A DNA stretch of 64,000 bases from Macrotrachela quadricornifera. Lineage: Eukaryota; Rotifera; Eurotatoria; Philodinida; Philodinidae. Within the stretch, counting starts at the first letter, position 1. The number at the start of each line of letters is the position of its first letter. Made by a program: the position numbers and the translations under genes. Below are positions 48,166 to 59,129 of the stretch, piece after piece. Where the stretch lies: assembly GCA_022393335.1 (NCBI GenBank), contig JAJEKB010020906.1, forward strand, positions 1,032,411 through 1,096,410, in the 5' to 3' direction. The notes beneath the pieces were generated by a model. That model did no database searches and was not told the origin of the DNA. It saw nothing but the letters and a program-made list of their open reading frames with translations.

Positions 48166-48780
48166 AATCATTTATGATAAAAATTGTTCATGTTTATTGA
48201 ATAAAAGTTATACCACTCAAGCAGTTTTTATCGACACAAAATCATCTGCTACAACCCCATCAAAGGATTCAAAATGAATTGCGCACCATCTGAATCACTT
48301 CTTCTCTCGACCTTCGAATGTTTCTATGATTTATCATGTATTAATCTTATTCAAGAGCACTCGAACTATCCTAACATCAGCAATAATACAAATATTTCTC
48401 TACTTCTCTTCGCAAACTCAAGTTATTCCCAAATGAGTAGTACTATCTTCGACCTTGTTAAGCATCTTTTTGTCGAAACGCATTGAACAACAGACAATTA
48501 TTCCGCATACTTTTATCAACGCAAACCCACTTTATGTTCATACACTTATATTCAACGGCTGAACTCTCTCTATACAGTCACTCTTCTACTTGGTCTCTTT
48601 GGTGGTCTTAACTTTGTTCTCCAATTATCATTCTAAAGCTTCTTGGTGTTTGGTGTTTTGATCGTCATAGTTGTGGGTGTGGCTTTGATTGGTCCATTTG
48701 TTTATCTTAGTCGACAAAGGAAACATTTCACTGCACAACACAAGCATGACTTTTATAAATTATTTTTCTAATACATCCGA
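48165..48780 (+). pseudogene. Decayed C-terminal part of a rotifer multi-pass or anchored membrane protein
   Basis: A cysteine-rich extracellular-like stretch (ECFYDLSCINLIQEH and several NxT/S sites) is followed by CSYTYIQRLNSLYTVTLLLG, where a hydrophobic segment begins, and a second hydrophobic segment LVFGVLIVIVVGVALIGPF near the end. I recall a large bdelloid family with the order Cys-rich loop, CxYTxxxRN-type motif and TM helix, function unknown. Breaks: a frame change near 48270, an in-frame TGA at 48484 at a position where Trp looks likely, and a TAA near 48636. The N-terminal part is not recognisable upstream. Confidence 0.5.
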
Positions 48781-48789
48781 GACTAAACA

Positions 48790-51720
48790 TAGAGTGTTAT
48801 TTAGAAACCGAAATTATAATTTAACAAGAGTAGGTTAGTCTCACATCAGCAGATTCAATTTTTTCGATTGATTAGATTAACTTTATCGCGTATTGGTAAA
48901 AGAAAAAAAGACATCTTGATCGTTTTTTCGTATTGTTTAAAAAGTCTAAAACATTATTTGTTGCTTAAATAAACAGTATAATTTTTCAAGCTCTAAGTAT
49001 GGATACCATGCTCGATCAGAAATTTCTGTAAAAGATATCTAGCGCTTGGGTCAGTTGTAGATAACATCTTCTGATGATATTATAAACACATCAAAGTATA
49101 TCTCACAAACATAGATTAGTTTTTGTTCTCCATGTATAGTTAGTTCAGTTAGCAAAACAAATGTTAAAATTGATAACAAAGAATTTGAATTCAATCTCAG
49201 AGCTAAGTTACTTTAATATTATACTGAGATGCCTGAAATTTTTCTTTGCTCCTCATCGAAACCGTTGTTTTGTTCTGTGACTCTCATGAAATCATATTGA
49301 AATATTTTCTCTGTTCTATTTTTTTTTGAAGGCAGTACGCTAAAAAGTACAATAGATGGTATAATTAACTCAAGTACGATCATCTCAACTTCACCAGATT
49401 CGAATATATAACAGTTGCATCCATATTTATCTTTGTCATATATTGTATCCTATATATTTGGAATGAATGGAAAGAGCTTTACTTTGATAATTATTCTGCA
49501 ATTTTTCCTCGACGATACAGAGGATCCCATAGGTCCTCAACTTCCCTCGATGGAAGGGAGTATCACACAAAAAAATACGTTTGCTTGCTTGTCACATGGT
49601 CAAAAAACATTACCTTGGATTGGCCTCAGAGGTCAAAGAAACATGATCTTACACTTGTACTTAGCAGATTAAAGCTATTGCGTTCCTTGTATTTTATTCG
49701 ATATTCTTTTGTACTTTCGTAAAGTTTATGTATAGATTTTCAGAATTAGATCGACTTAATATATCCACAATAGAGGCCTGCAGGCTGAGCAATTTTCACA
49801 ACTTGTAGCCTGCCCTTCTCAGATTTTGGTAATCTGCAACTTGCCCAGCCCTGCCCTACACTATTTGGCATTATAGAGAAATCTGAATTTTTATATAAAT
49901 TTTTTATATAATTTTATTTAATTTAATTCAAATTATAAAGTAAACTAAATCAGTACTACATATATCGAAAATTTCGAATCATTAATACATCATTTACAAT
50001 AACTGGATTTAATGGTTGTTTTCGTTTTTCTAAAATCTTACCAGATGAATATAAAAAGAATATAAAATATAAATTATGATGTTAATGGTAACATTTCAAA
50101 AATAAATTCACAGTGTTAATCATGGTTCATAAACGAGTAAATGATGATAATAAAAAAATAGGATACAATTTAAATTTGGAAAACTAAATGTATATCTCAA
50201 TACTTATATATAGGTTATGCGCGAAATTAGGCTGAATTTCAATTTCGGCAATAATATATATAAAAAGAATAAATTAGCGACACTTCAATTTCTGTTGGAT
50301 ATCTATGCGAGCAATCTAAGTTAATTTTCAGTTTGCTTCTATTCGTTTTTTCTATGATTTTACAACAGATGTGAAAAATATTTAATGTGCAAAATTTGTC
50401 ACAGGTTGACCGGTTATTTATAATCTGCAAGGCTCTAATCCACAACTGTTCAAAGACAGTACGTATTCTTATTGTGCACTTCTAACGATAAGAGATTTGG
50501 TAGACAGATTCGATAAGCTTTAAAACTCAATGACCGCAACTTTATTCATTATGTGTCGCCGCAAAGAATTTTGATAAAGTTCGCGGATACTTTCGTTGAC
50601 TTAGCTGTTACTAATATGACGATTGAAACTATCGAGTATTATAAGTACCGAAGACTTCAAAGAAAAGATGTTACTGTTTCCACCCTTAACTCTTGCTATT
50701 GGTTTATCTATTCCATATAATTGACATTTGTATCTGTTCGCAAATCTGATATTTCTAGGAAAAAATTTTCAGCAAAAATATACAGTAGTAGGTTGAGATA
50801 GATCTGCTCAGTTGATGAAGACGAACAGTCAAGATTGGCGGACTGTAGAACGCCGACGACTGACTGCGAAGTATGTTTTATGGAACTAGTGAATTCAGCT
50901 ATTGTAAGAAATACTTGTGAATGGAAGGATTGCAGAATTTTTTGGAGAAATTTAATTCAATGGAAAACGCTTTCAAATTTGATGCTTTGGAGATAATAGC
51001 AGGAAAGATAGCATAGACGACTGATACTAATCCTTAGTTAATCTTTCTAAAAGACGAAAGAAGTGTCTTCTTTGATATAAATCTCAAGATTGCACTCTAT
51101 TTATCGAATGTGAGATTAAAAGCCTCGTTTTTGGAAATCATACAACGTGGAAGATTTCAGTGACAAGCGAGTTGCTCGCGACGAGCGTTACTTGTTAAAA
51201 GTACCTGATAATTGAATATTAACGTTGCTGGGATGCAAAATCTACCCGTGAATGCGTCCGGGCGTTCAGGAAATTTTTTTTAATTTAAGAAAGTTCTTCA
51301 AAACATTTCCTCATCTGAAATTTTTTTTCTTTTTGCAGTAGATTCTGCGTTCCTATGCTGTTGACACGACAATTTTACACTTTTTTATTTGAATGTTGAT
51401 CAAAGCATAAAAAGCTATTGAGGTGTCAACTAACATGTCTCCGAGAAAAAAATCAAATTAATTTCTTATAAAAAGAATGAGAAGAATAAAAAAAGAATTA
51501 TTGTTTTTATTTTCTGTACAAGAGAGTAGTCAATCACTTTCAATTTTACTACAATCGTCCAACTACGTGATTCTCGTACATAATTTTTCATGGTCACCAT
51601 ATTTGAACTGTAAATTTATAAGAATTTGATCAAATGAACTGATATTTTTACCGAACGCAGACCAACAGGTGACTTTGGAGCTGTGGTATAAAAGACATTT
51701 TTTTCTTCTGATCTTATATC
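48790..51720. other. Intergenic region
   Basis: About 2.9 kb with no supportable gene. It contains short chance frames (49415-49672 plus, 50239-50445 minus) and a locally GC-richer phrase near 49772-49858 with GCCTGCAGGC and repeated TGCCC, which could be a transposon end. Confidence 0.45.
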
Positions 51721-51722
51721 TA

Positions 51723-51853
51723 GGGCAATCCAAAATTTCTTTTTTTACCAATAAATAGAGCGGAAGGCGTTCTATCTATTGGTAAAGAAAGAATTTTTTT
51801 TTTATCTCTGCTTGAGGAAATAAAGTACCTCAGCCACTACTCTTGGATTGCCC
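51723..51853. mobile_element. 131-bp MITE, TA target duplication
   Basis: Ends GGGCAATCCAA and TTGGATTGCCC are perfect inverts flanked by TA on both sides (51721-51722, 51854-51855). The interior has a hairpin, ACCAATAAATAGA paired with TCTATCTATTGGT. Consistent with a Tc1/mariner-mobilised miniature element. Confidence 0.8.
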
Positions 51854-52477
51854 TAAGTAAATGAAAATGGTATTACTCGTTTACGTCATTACGCTAGTCC
51901 AAAGTGTCATTTTGAAGACCATATTCTATCATAAAAAATTCCATTGTACACTCTTGACATTTGCAGTCGTGAGTAGGATTAGAATGGAGTGTTGCAACAT
52001 AGAGTCCAGTTGGAAATCAGCAAGAACCAACTACTCTGATTTTAAAATAATACTGCCAGTTTTCATGAGTGGAAGCCGATAATTAGACTTACAAAAAGAT
52101 AGCTGATGATTGACGTTCTCAGTGACAACAAGAAAAAACTACTCTAGACAGTTGATGTTCATTCATTTTCGTTTTTTTTACAGACATTTGGTGTTTGCCA
52201 TTATCGTTGATGAAGCTTTAGCAAGTTTTTCCTTGTATGCCTTTTTTTCTATTTTTGTGAAATTTTATATAGGAAGAAGGAGAGTGAAGTGTTTGTTGTC
52301 GATTTGGTACTTGTTTCTCTCTTGGTAATCATCTTTTTCTAAACTTGGCCTAGTTTTCCTGAAACATAATCAGAAATGCAGTCTATATAATAATTTACCA
52401 GTGATGTTGAGAGAATGCACGCTTGTTTTCTTCTATACAGTTGAATCTCTTTTTAGATAATCATTTGTTTGAGCGAA

Positions 52478-55243
52478 ATGGCGAGAAACAACCAATATAA
52501 GTACATAAATGAAGAATTAATCGGTCCAGCTCTACTATGCATAATCTGCAAGAAACCTTTTAAAGATCCGCAATGTACTCCTTGCAATCATATATTTTGC
52601 CGCGAATGTATTACTATGTGGATGAGAGCGAACGATTCATCATGTCCTGCATGTCTTAAGTTTGTGTCAGCTGACAGTTTGTCGCCAATTAATCATACTC
52701 TGAGTCATATGCTTGATACGCTTCGAGTTAAATGTACACTATGTGGGCAGATTGAATTGCTGCGAGGAAATTTCGATGATCACATTAACGCAGTGTGTCC
52801 TAATGTTCGTGTATTGTGTCCTTCGGCGCATAACGCGTGTCTTTGGATTGGACAGCGACATCAGCTTAATAATCATTTATCATATTGTCCTTTCCAGCCG
52901 TTTCCATCGGTGTTCAGCGAACTCTTTGCCGAAAATCGACAACTCAAAGAGCAGTGTCAACAACAGTTAAGTCAAATCCAAAGGCTGCAAATTGAGACAC
53001 AACGTCAAAGAGTCGTAATTGAAAATGTTGATCAACAGTCTCAACAACACCTGAGTTACATCCAAGAACTACAAACTGAGACGCAGTACCAAAAAGTCGA
53101 GATAGAACTTGTTAATCAAAAATGCAACCAGTACGAAACTCAAATTAACAAACTAACAGATCAAATAGCAGGTGAGAAGATGGAGAATGTTCACAGTAAG
53201 CTAAGCACGAGTATTTAGAGCCCAAATATCACTACTTTGCATGGTTCTGATCGTGTCACAAAAAATTTTCATGAGTTTCTAACTTCTTTAATTGGAGATA
53301 AATCGTAGCTCCTGGTTTTTGTATCGTTTTAGTTTTCTATCCAAACTATGCTAACAAAAGTTTCCGAAAACTCAAGAGCTTTTTAAAATGAGTAACTTCT
53401 AATACGATTCTCACATCGACCCTTCGGAGAGAACTTCTATTACGGAGAGGGGTTTACTTACCATAGTTTTGTAGTTTTAAATCGTTTGTCGTTTCCAGGC
53501 ATAATAAATAAATCGAGAACTAATTTTCAAAAATTTGAGTTTTTCAGAATTAGAAAATAATTCTCAGTTTGTTTATTATGATTTCGAAACGGTAAATGTT
53601 TTAAAACTGAGAAAAATTTTGAAATGTGCACAAAACTTTTTTAATTTATGATGTCTCGAGACTTCATGCAGTAGGTCTGACAATTGCCAAAAAAAAAATA
53701 AAATAAAGAGAAAACGGGTACGAAATTTCAGTACAGTACCGGAGACACCTGGTCCCACCGATAGAGGATAGCGCAGCAGGCTTAATTCTCTTTGTAGAGG
53801 ATGCGTTGAACTGTTTTTCCAGGAGCATAGAGAATACATCCTGTTCCGCTCAAAAGTGAAAGATTTTTAAGATATCAGCTAGCCAGGAAACATTTCTAGG
53901 TGGGATAATTTTATAATCTCTTACATAAATACAAGACAAGTTAAATATCCACGTTCGACTCATAACTTGTTTCGGAAAAAAATTTTCGAATTCAAATAGA
54001 TATTTTTAATAATACAGCCATTTTTCATTCTTTTTCAAAAGCAGATATTTCAGACAGTTTATCAACAAAAAGATTCCTCTCAAAACAACCATTATCACTT
54101 GAAGAAAAAAGTTATTATGAAGAATGCAAGGAATATTATAAAATGACAGAACAACCATTAATATCATTTCCTGATGAAGTTTTTGACGATAGCATCAAAC
54201 TATCATCATCATCAATCAAATTTGGCATTGATGAAGACTGTTATAAATTCGATTTACGAGATTTCTTGAGGAAATTTTGCGATAAATTAAATTTAGATAT
54301 AAATGATATAGTGGTTAAACAAATACAATCAGGTTCAGCTATATTAGAAGCAGAAATTTACAATAAGTTTGAATCAAAAGATAAGAAATTGGGTTTGAGA
54401 ATGATCTATAATAAACTAACAGATGAATTAAAAAAAGAACTCGCGAAAATGAAGATCTTTTTCATGTTTATGGGCCCTGTCAAATCATTATTCAAAATGC
54501 AAAAACATCGTTCAGAAATTAAATTAAATCCACGATATAATCGCATATATTCTCGTGGATATGTTTATTGGGATGGCACTTGTAACGATGGAATAGATCG
54601 TGGAAACAAACCCTATTATTGTCCTGTTGGATGGCAAAGACAGTCTTTTTATGTTACTGAGAACTTTGATGAAAAATTTAAAGGATGGTGTATATGTTAT
54701 CATGGAACTAAATTTGAATATGGTTTATCTATTTTGCTGAGTGGATTAAAACCAGCAGAGAAAACTGCACACGGTACTGGAATATATGCTACTCCATCCA
54801 TTAACTATGCATGTCATCCAAGATATGCGGAAATTAAGCTGATTGAATCATGATCATATCAAAAGAAATTCAGATTGGGTAAATATGTACAATTTGTATT
54901 AGAGTGTCGGGTTCATCCAAACAATATTAAGAAAATAGCTCAGGAAACATTGGGTGCCAATGATACTCCTATTGATGCCAATATAACCAATGATGTCATC
55001 GAATGGATTATTGATGATCAGAAAAAAACTATGATCGACTTTAACGATCCAGATGCTTCGATTATTTGCACAGGATTATTGACACGTGTCACGGATAACC
55101 ATCCTGGATTGTTACCTGAATCACAATGGTGGTACAAATCACATTTATGCAACCGGCAAAAATGCTGTTTGTTAGGCATTGATCTTGAAAGTCTTAAACG
55201 ACAAAATCAAAATGGCGATGTATGTAACATTATCTTTAACTGA
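52478..55243 (+). CDS. RING/TRAF-type zinc finger, coiled coil and ADP-ribosyltransferase-like protein (one in-frame TGA)
   Basis: Proposed CDS is join(52478..53171, 54042..55243), 631 codons plus stop. Residues 21-59 form a C3HC4 RING (C21, C24, C36, H38, C41, C44, C56, C59). About 80-150 is a TRAF-type zinc finger region, and about 150-230 is a Gln/Glu-rich coiled coil. A GTGAGA donor at 53172 and an AAAAG/CAG acceptor at 54041 (or 54044, an NAGNAG pair) join in phase. The second exon contains a domain with CYHGTK (His near 452) and GTGIYATPS (Tyr near 479), resembling the H-Y part of PARP/ART active sites, then a conserved C-terminus ending CCLLGIDL. A TGA at 54851 (codon 502) interrupts the frame, which then continues unchanged to 55243. 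Without splicing, exon 1 stops at 53218. The likely role is a ubiquitin ligase module coupled to an ADP-ribosyl module; this is inferred. Confidence 0.65.
53172..54041 (+). other. Proposed 870-nt intron joining RING/TRAF and ART-like exons
   Basis: The donor is G|GTGAGA and the acceptor tract TTTTTCATTCTTTTTCAAAAG. Splicing at 54041 or at the CAG three bases later keeps the same frame. If it is not spliced, the two halves would be separate genes, with the second needing its own start, for example ATG 54143. Confidence 0.55.
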
Positions 55244-55541
55244 ATAAACACATACATGAACGTTCTTTCTTTTTTTATCATTTTTTTACTCACTTAAATG
55301 AATTCTCTACACTTGATTACATATCAAATTTATTACATTTAATATTTTTACTCATATCCACCCACTTGAATGTCTCAGTAGCATGAAAAAATATTTTTGC
55401 CCTAAAGTTTATTTTCTTCGTTTATCTCAAGCCTTTTAACATTTTTTCCTATTCGTTCAGGTATCAGGGATGAGGATGAATTTTTCCTACATAACTCCAA
55501 GCAGTTATTGCGACGCGACGGGTGAAGGTGTAGGCATAAAT

Positions 55542-55914
55542 CAATGGAAAAAAAACAGATTAATCTATCCTTTGACGAAAAAACACTCATCAGGGCTCTA
55601 CATATGAGACACAAAGGAATGAAATATAAAAAAACGAAAGTAAAAAGGGATAAATATAAGAAAAGAGATTTTTATAGAAAAATATTAAAAGATATTTAGG
55701 TACTCGTTCGAATTATACTGTTGAAGGAGACGATTATTTTGTATTATTATTAATAAATTCACGAACGGTGATAGACAACTTTATGGAAGTAGCAAGAAGT
55801 GATCAAACTTTTGATAAAGTAAATGTTGGATACAAATTAATAGTAATTTGTTTGATATTTTCACTAATATCCTCTTGGGTATTATTATTCAAAATACAAA
55901 TAACGTTAAAGTGA
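55542..55914 (+). other. Possible small gene with a C-terminal membrane segment
   Basis: A 51-codon lysine-rich frame from ATG about 55542 is followed, after a TATTTAG that could be a splice acceptor, by about 70 codons ending in a hydrophobic segment YKLIVICLIFSLISSWVLLF and TAA/TGA near 55914. I could not find a donor that joins the two in phase, so the gene model is unproven. No family recognised. Confidence 0.25.
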
Positions 55915-57100
55915 ATAAATCATCATCTGATTGAATCGTTCATGCTCGGTTTCGATTCGTCTTTGTTTATATTTTTGAAGTTAAAGTAAGAGTGAACTAA
56001 TTATCTTGAGTATGTAACAATTGTTTCAATTTTGAATGTTTTCCATTATTATCAATAAGTTCATAGTATATGCAAAGATATTCCATACACGAACAATGGC
56101 AAGGAAGCGTTGTTTACTATCTTCATCATTATCTGAATATCGTTGTTTATGAGAGCCAGTCAGTTGGTTGTATATCTGTATTTTCTCTATTGACATATTG
56201 ACAATGATAATGGCAAATAAGTTGATTAGAAATAAATTCGAGAATAGTCGAGAGAGTTTTGTGAAAGGGTTAGACCAATTTGTTAATGTAATCAGCTGCA
56301 TTGATGATAATTGTTAATAATTGATCAGAAGAAAGTATTTATGAAGTAGCAAGAAGAGGATGCTTTGTCAAGCTGCTTGGATAACGAGGAGCCTTGCCTG
56401 TACTTTGATTTTGCAAAACAAATATCGGTCGATGAAATCTTCAATCTTACTAATTTTAAATTGAATAAAATAATTCTCGACAAAATTGTTGAAGAAATTT
56501 GTTTCATAATTTTAGGATAGACTACTTATTCACTTATATTGAGTCGTGATTCTCTTCCAATTGTTTCTTTCTTTGGTTATAGTTTGATACATTTTTGAGA
56601 TAATGAAAGATGTTTGTTCTTATAAAGTCTTAGATTTTGTTTCAATAAATAAATAAATAAAAACATGCCTGCATGGCAAAATCTAGCCATTGCATTGTGT
56701 TGTATCAATAATTAAAAATATTGACAAATGTTTTAAAAAAGCTTTCAGCATAATTCCTGCGGGATTAAAAATGTGAACACGATGAAACTTGTTTTATTGC
56801 GAATAAATCGAATCAACACCACAAATCGTTTTTTGGAGGTACGATATACTTCTATAGTCAGTATCAATTGTAAATAAAGGATGGGTATAAAAAACTCTAA
56901 AGATATTTTAACTAGATTTAGTTTATATATGACCTCTGATAGTTCTTGAGAACGCATGCCACTATATGTGACAGGTTCCGAACTACATTTCTCACGCTAA
57001 ATAATAGCCTCAAAAGGCTATTTATCTTGATCTATGATGGCCTATAATATTTTGTTCGTCATGGTCTGTATTTCAACACTCTCTTTCAGATTGTGTTTCA
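55915..57100. other. Intergenic region
   Basis: No supportable gene. Minus-strand open frames such as 56026-56301 have no motif. Confidence 0.45.
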
Positions 57101-57104
57101 CAAA

Positions 57105-57423
57105 ACAAAGAGTGTCTTCAGTAGATGGGACGTGCCGTTCTCTATATGCTTTTAGGTATTTGCCTATGTATTATGTATCTTGCTCGTTTCTCTTGTGTCT
57201 CTCTAGCTCTCAAATGTCTTGTTGTTCTTTGTTGATAAATACATATTGGATCACGATCGCATTCGTATTTATCGACAAAAAACAACAAGATATTCGAGAG
57301 CTAGAGAGAGAGAAGAAAAACGAGCAAGACGCGCGACACATAAGCAAACACCCAAAAGCGTATGTAAAATAGCATGAATAGAATGCTGAGCCGCACATCT
57401 CATTTAATGAAGACACTTGTTAT
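57105..57423. mobile_element. Foldback element, about 320 bp
   Basis: ACAAAGAGTGTCTTCA near 57105 pairs with TGAAGACACTTGTTAT near 57423. The inner arms, containing CTCGTTT, CTCTCTAGCTCTC and TCTTGTTGTT, pair with their complements around a centre near 57255. The overlapping open frames on both strands are artefacts of the palindrome. Confidence 0.65.
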
Positions 57424-57424
57424 T

Positions 57425-58170
57425 TCCATCGATCACAGTGCATTCTTGTATTCACGTGGATCGAGATGTCTTGAGATATCAATTGGTAGAGAGCTGATAG
57501 ACTTCAGTGAGACAGAATATTCGATTTCTAGTCATCAATAGTCTATTGCTAACAAACATTCGAGAGTAATATCAAAGCTAGTTCAAGCTCGTCACATTCT
57601 TTTAGTTTTTGATTCACACTCTCAGTAATGGATTTCAATCAGGACTGTTCTAATTTGGATCCAAGTTTCATTTATAGATCGAAGATCTAACGTCTTTGAG
57701 ATGTGCATTGAATGATGATCAACAAAGTCTATTCGCTGACGTCATTCACTAACGAGCAGGTTAGGATGAAAGCATGACATAGCGATAAATGAATCAAGCT
57801 TAAACGGTAATATGTATGACAGCTTGGCGAGCCACAAGAAGCTCTAAACATCATATTCAATTCACCGTAAAAAAAAGTACCGATATCAGTTGCGAAGAGC
57901 TCTTGCGAAACTACGGAACTAATGTTTAGATAAAGCTCAGAGACTTACAGACACCTAATTCTCATAGAGCTCAACAAAGTAGAGATATTGTACGATGATG
58001 GAAGAAGTGATCGACCTATTTTGAATGATTTTTTTTTTCTATATGAAATGAGCCATGTTTCTTTAGCTAGTCTGTTTGGGTCACTTCATAGGATCTCCAC
58101 TTACTGACTATTTCTGTTGTTTGTTTTTACAAAATGAGACCTCACTGAGAATTTTGTCCGAATTTCTTCA
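57425..58170. other. Intergenic region upstream of the KCTD-TLDc gene
   Basis: Nothing recognised. The promoter of the downstream gene presumably lies here. Confidence 0.45.
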
Positions 58171-58178
58171 GAAAAGTG

Positions 58179-59123
58179 ATGTCAATGCTAACGGCGAAAG
58201 GGATACGAGAAAAGGTTCTGCTTGATGTGGGTGGTCGAGAATTTTCAACTACAATTCAAACATTAACATGCCATGAAGAACATTCCTATTTTACAGCACT
58301 CTTTTCGCAGGAATGGGAACTGGAGAAAGATGAAAGAGGTCGTATTTTTATTGATCGTAATGGTGATTTGTTTGTTGAAATTTTGGAATACATGAGAAAT
58401 GGACAAAACTATAATATACCAGTTGATAAAATTTTGCGACAACAGTTATTGAATGAAGCAAAATTTTTCCAACTTCAGAAATTAAGTTCCCGGCTATATT
58501 TATTTAATGATACCACACTCTGAAGCATAGAACATCAACGAAAACTAAATGAGTTTTACGGTACACAACATCAATATTGACAATTACTATATAAGGCTAC
58601 ACGAGATGGTTTCGATTCTACTGCCTATCATCAATGTTGCAAAAACGATGATTATCGAACAATAACAGTAGTACAACCGACAGCTGGTTATCTCTTTGGA
58701 GGATGTAATCTGTATAACGGACGCTACCCTTACCTTAGTTCTCCATTTTTATTCTTATTGGCCAATGCTAATGGAAATCATCCAACTAAGTTTCCTTTAA
58801 TTGAGCCGACCGGCAATGAAAATCCTGATTCACACGGACCATGTTTTGGAAATGATGGTAATTATGATTTATGTGTCAGCAATCAAAGTAACAAAAATAA
58901 GAGCAGTTATTGTAATATTGGAAATTATTATCGTGACACACTTAGTCTTGGTGAGAACACATTTACAGGCTCACGTCATTTTCAAGTTAAAGAAATTGAA
59001 ATTTTTAAACCGGTGACGGAAGACACTGTCTCTCAAAACATTGCTATTATTGATTGGCCGAGTTCTGAGTTGAAGACAAAAGAATGGCGATCCTATGGTG
59101 GCAATTTGTTCTCTGTCTCGTAA
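58179..59123 (+). pseudogene. KCTD-type BTB plus TLDc protein, frame broken by two TGA codons
   Basis: One unshifted frame of 315 codons. Residues about 12-95 are a T1/KCTD-type BTB domain (VLLDVGGREFSTTIQTL, YFTALFS, FVEILEYMRNG). From about residue 140 a TLDc domain follows (LYKATRDGFDSTAYH, GYLFGG, CFGNDGNYDLCV, FTGSRHFQVKEIEIF). This pairing is one I associate with bdelloid genomes. BTB/KCTD domains oligomerise and often bind Cullin3; TLDc domains are linked to V-ATPase regulation and oxidative-stress resistance. TGA occurs at 58521 and 58578. The second falls just before QLLYKA, where Trp is expected in TLDc proteins. Both lie in the linker between the two domains. Either the gene is freshly dead, or it makes a BTB-only protein of 114 aa, or the codons are bypassed. 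Confidence 0.75.
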
Positions 59124-59129
59124 AGAGTC

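Noticed and set aside
57034..57416. Overlapping frames on both strands
   Set aside because: They cover the palindromic element at 57105-57423 and reflect its inverted arms.
58521..58598. Very short intron that would remove the second TGA in the KCTD-TLDc gene
   Set aside because: A GT...AG pair exists around 58561-58595 but gives only about 35 nt, shorter than any intron supported here, and would delete conserved TLDc residues; it also leaves the first TGA.
46990..59123. Alternative genetic code with TGA as Trp
   Set aside because: Intact genes in the same window end with TGA (CAR, the 20070 GPCR, cytochrome b561) and use TGG for Trp, so a general reassignment does not fit.
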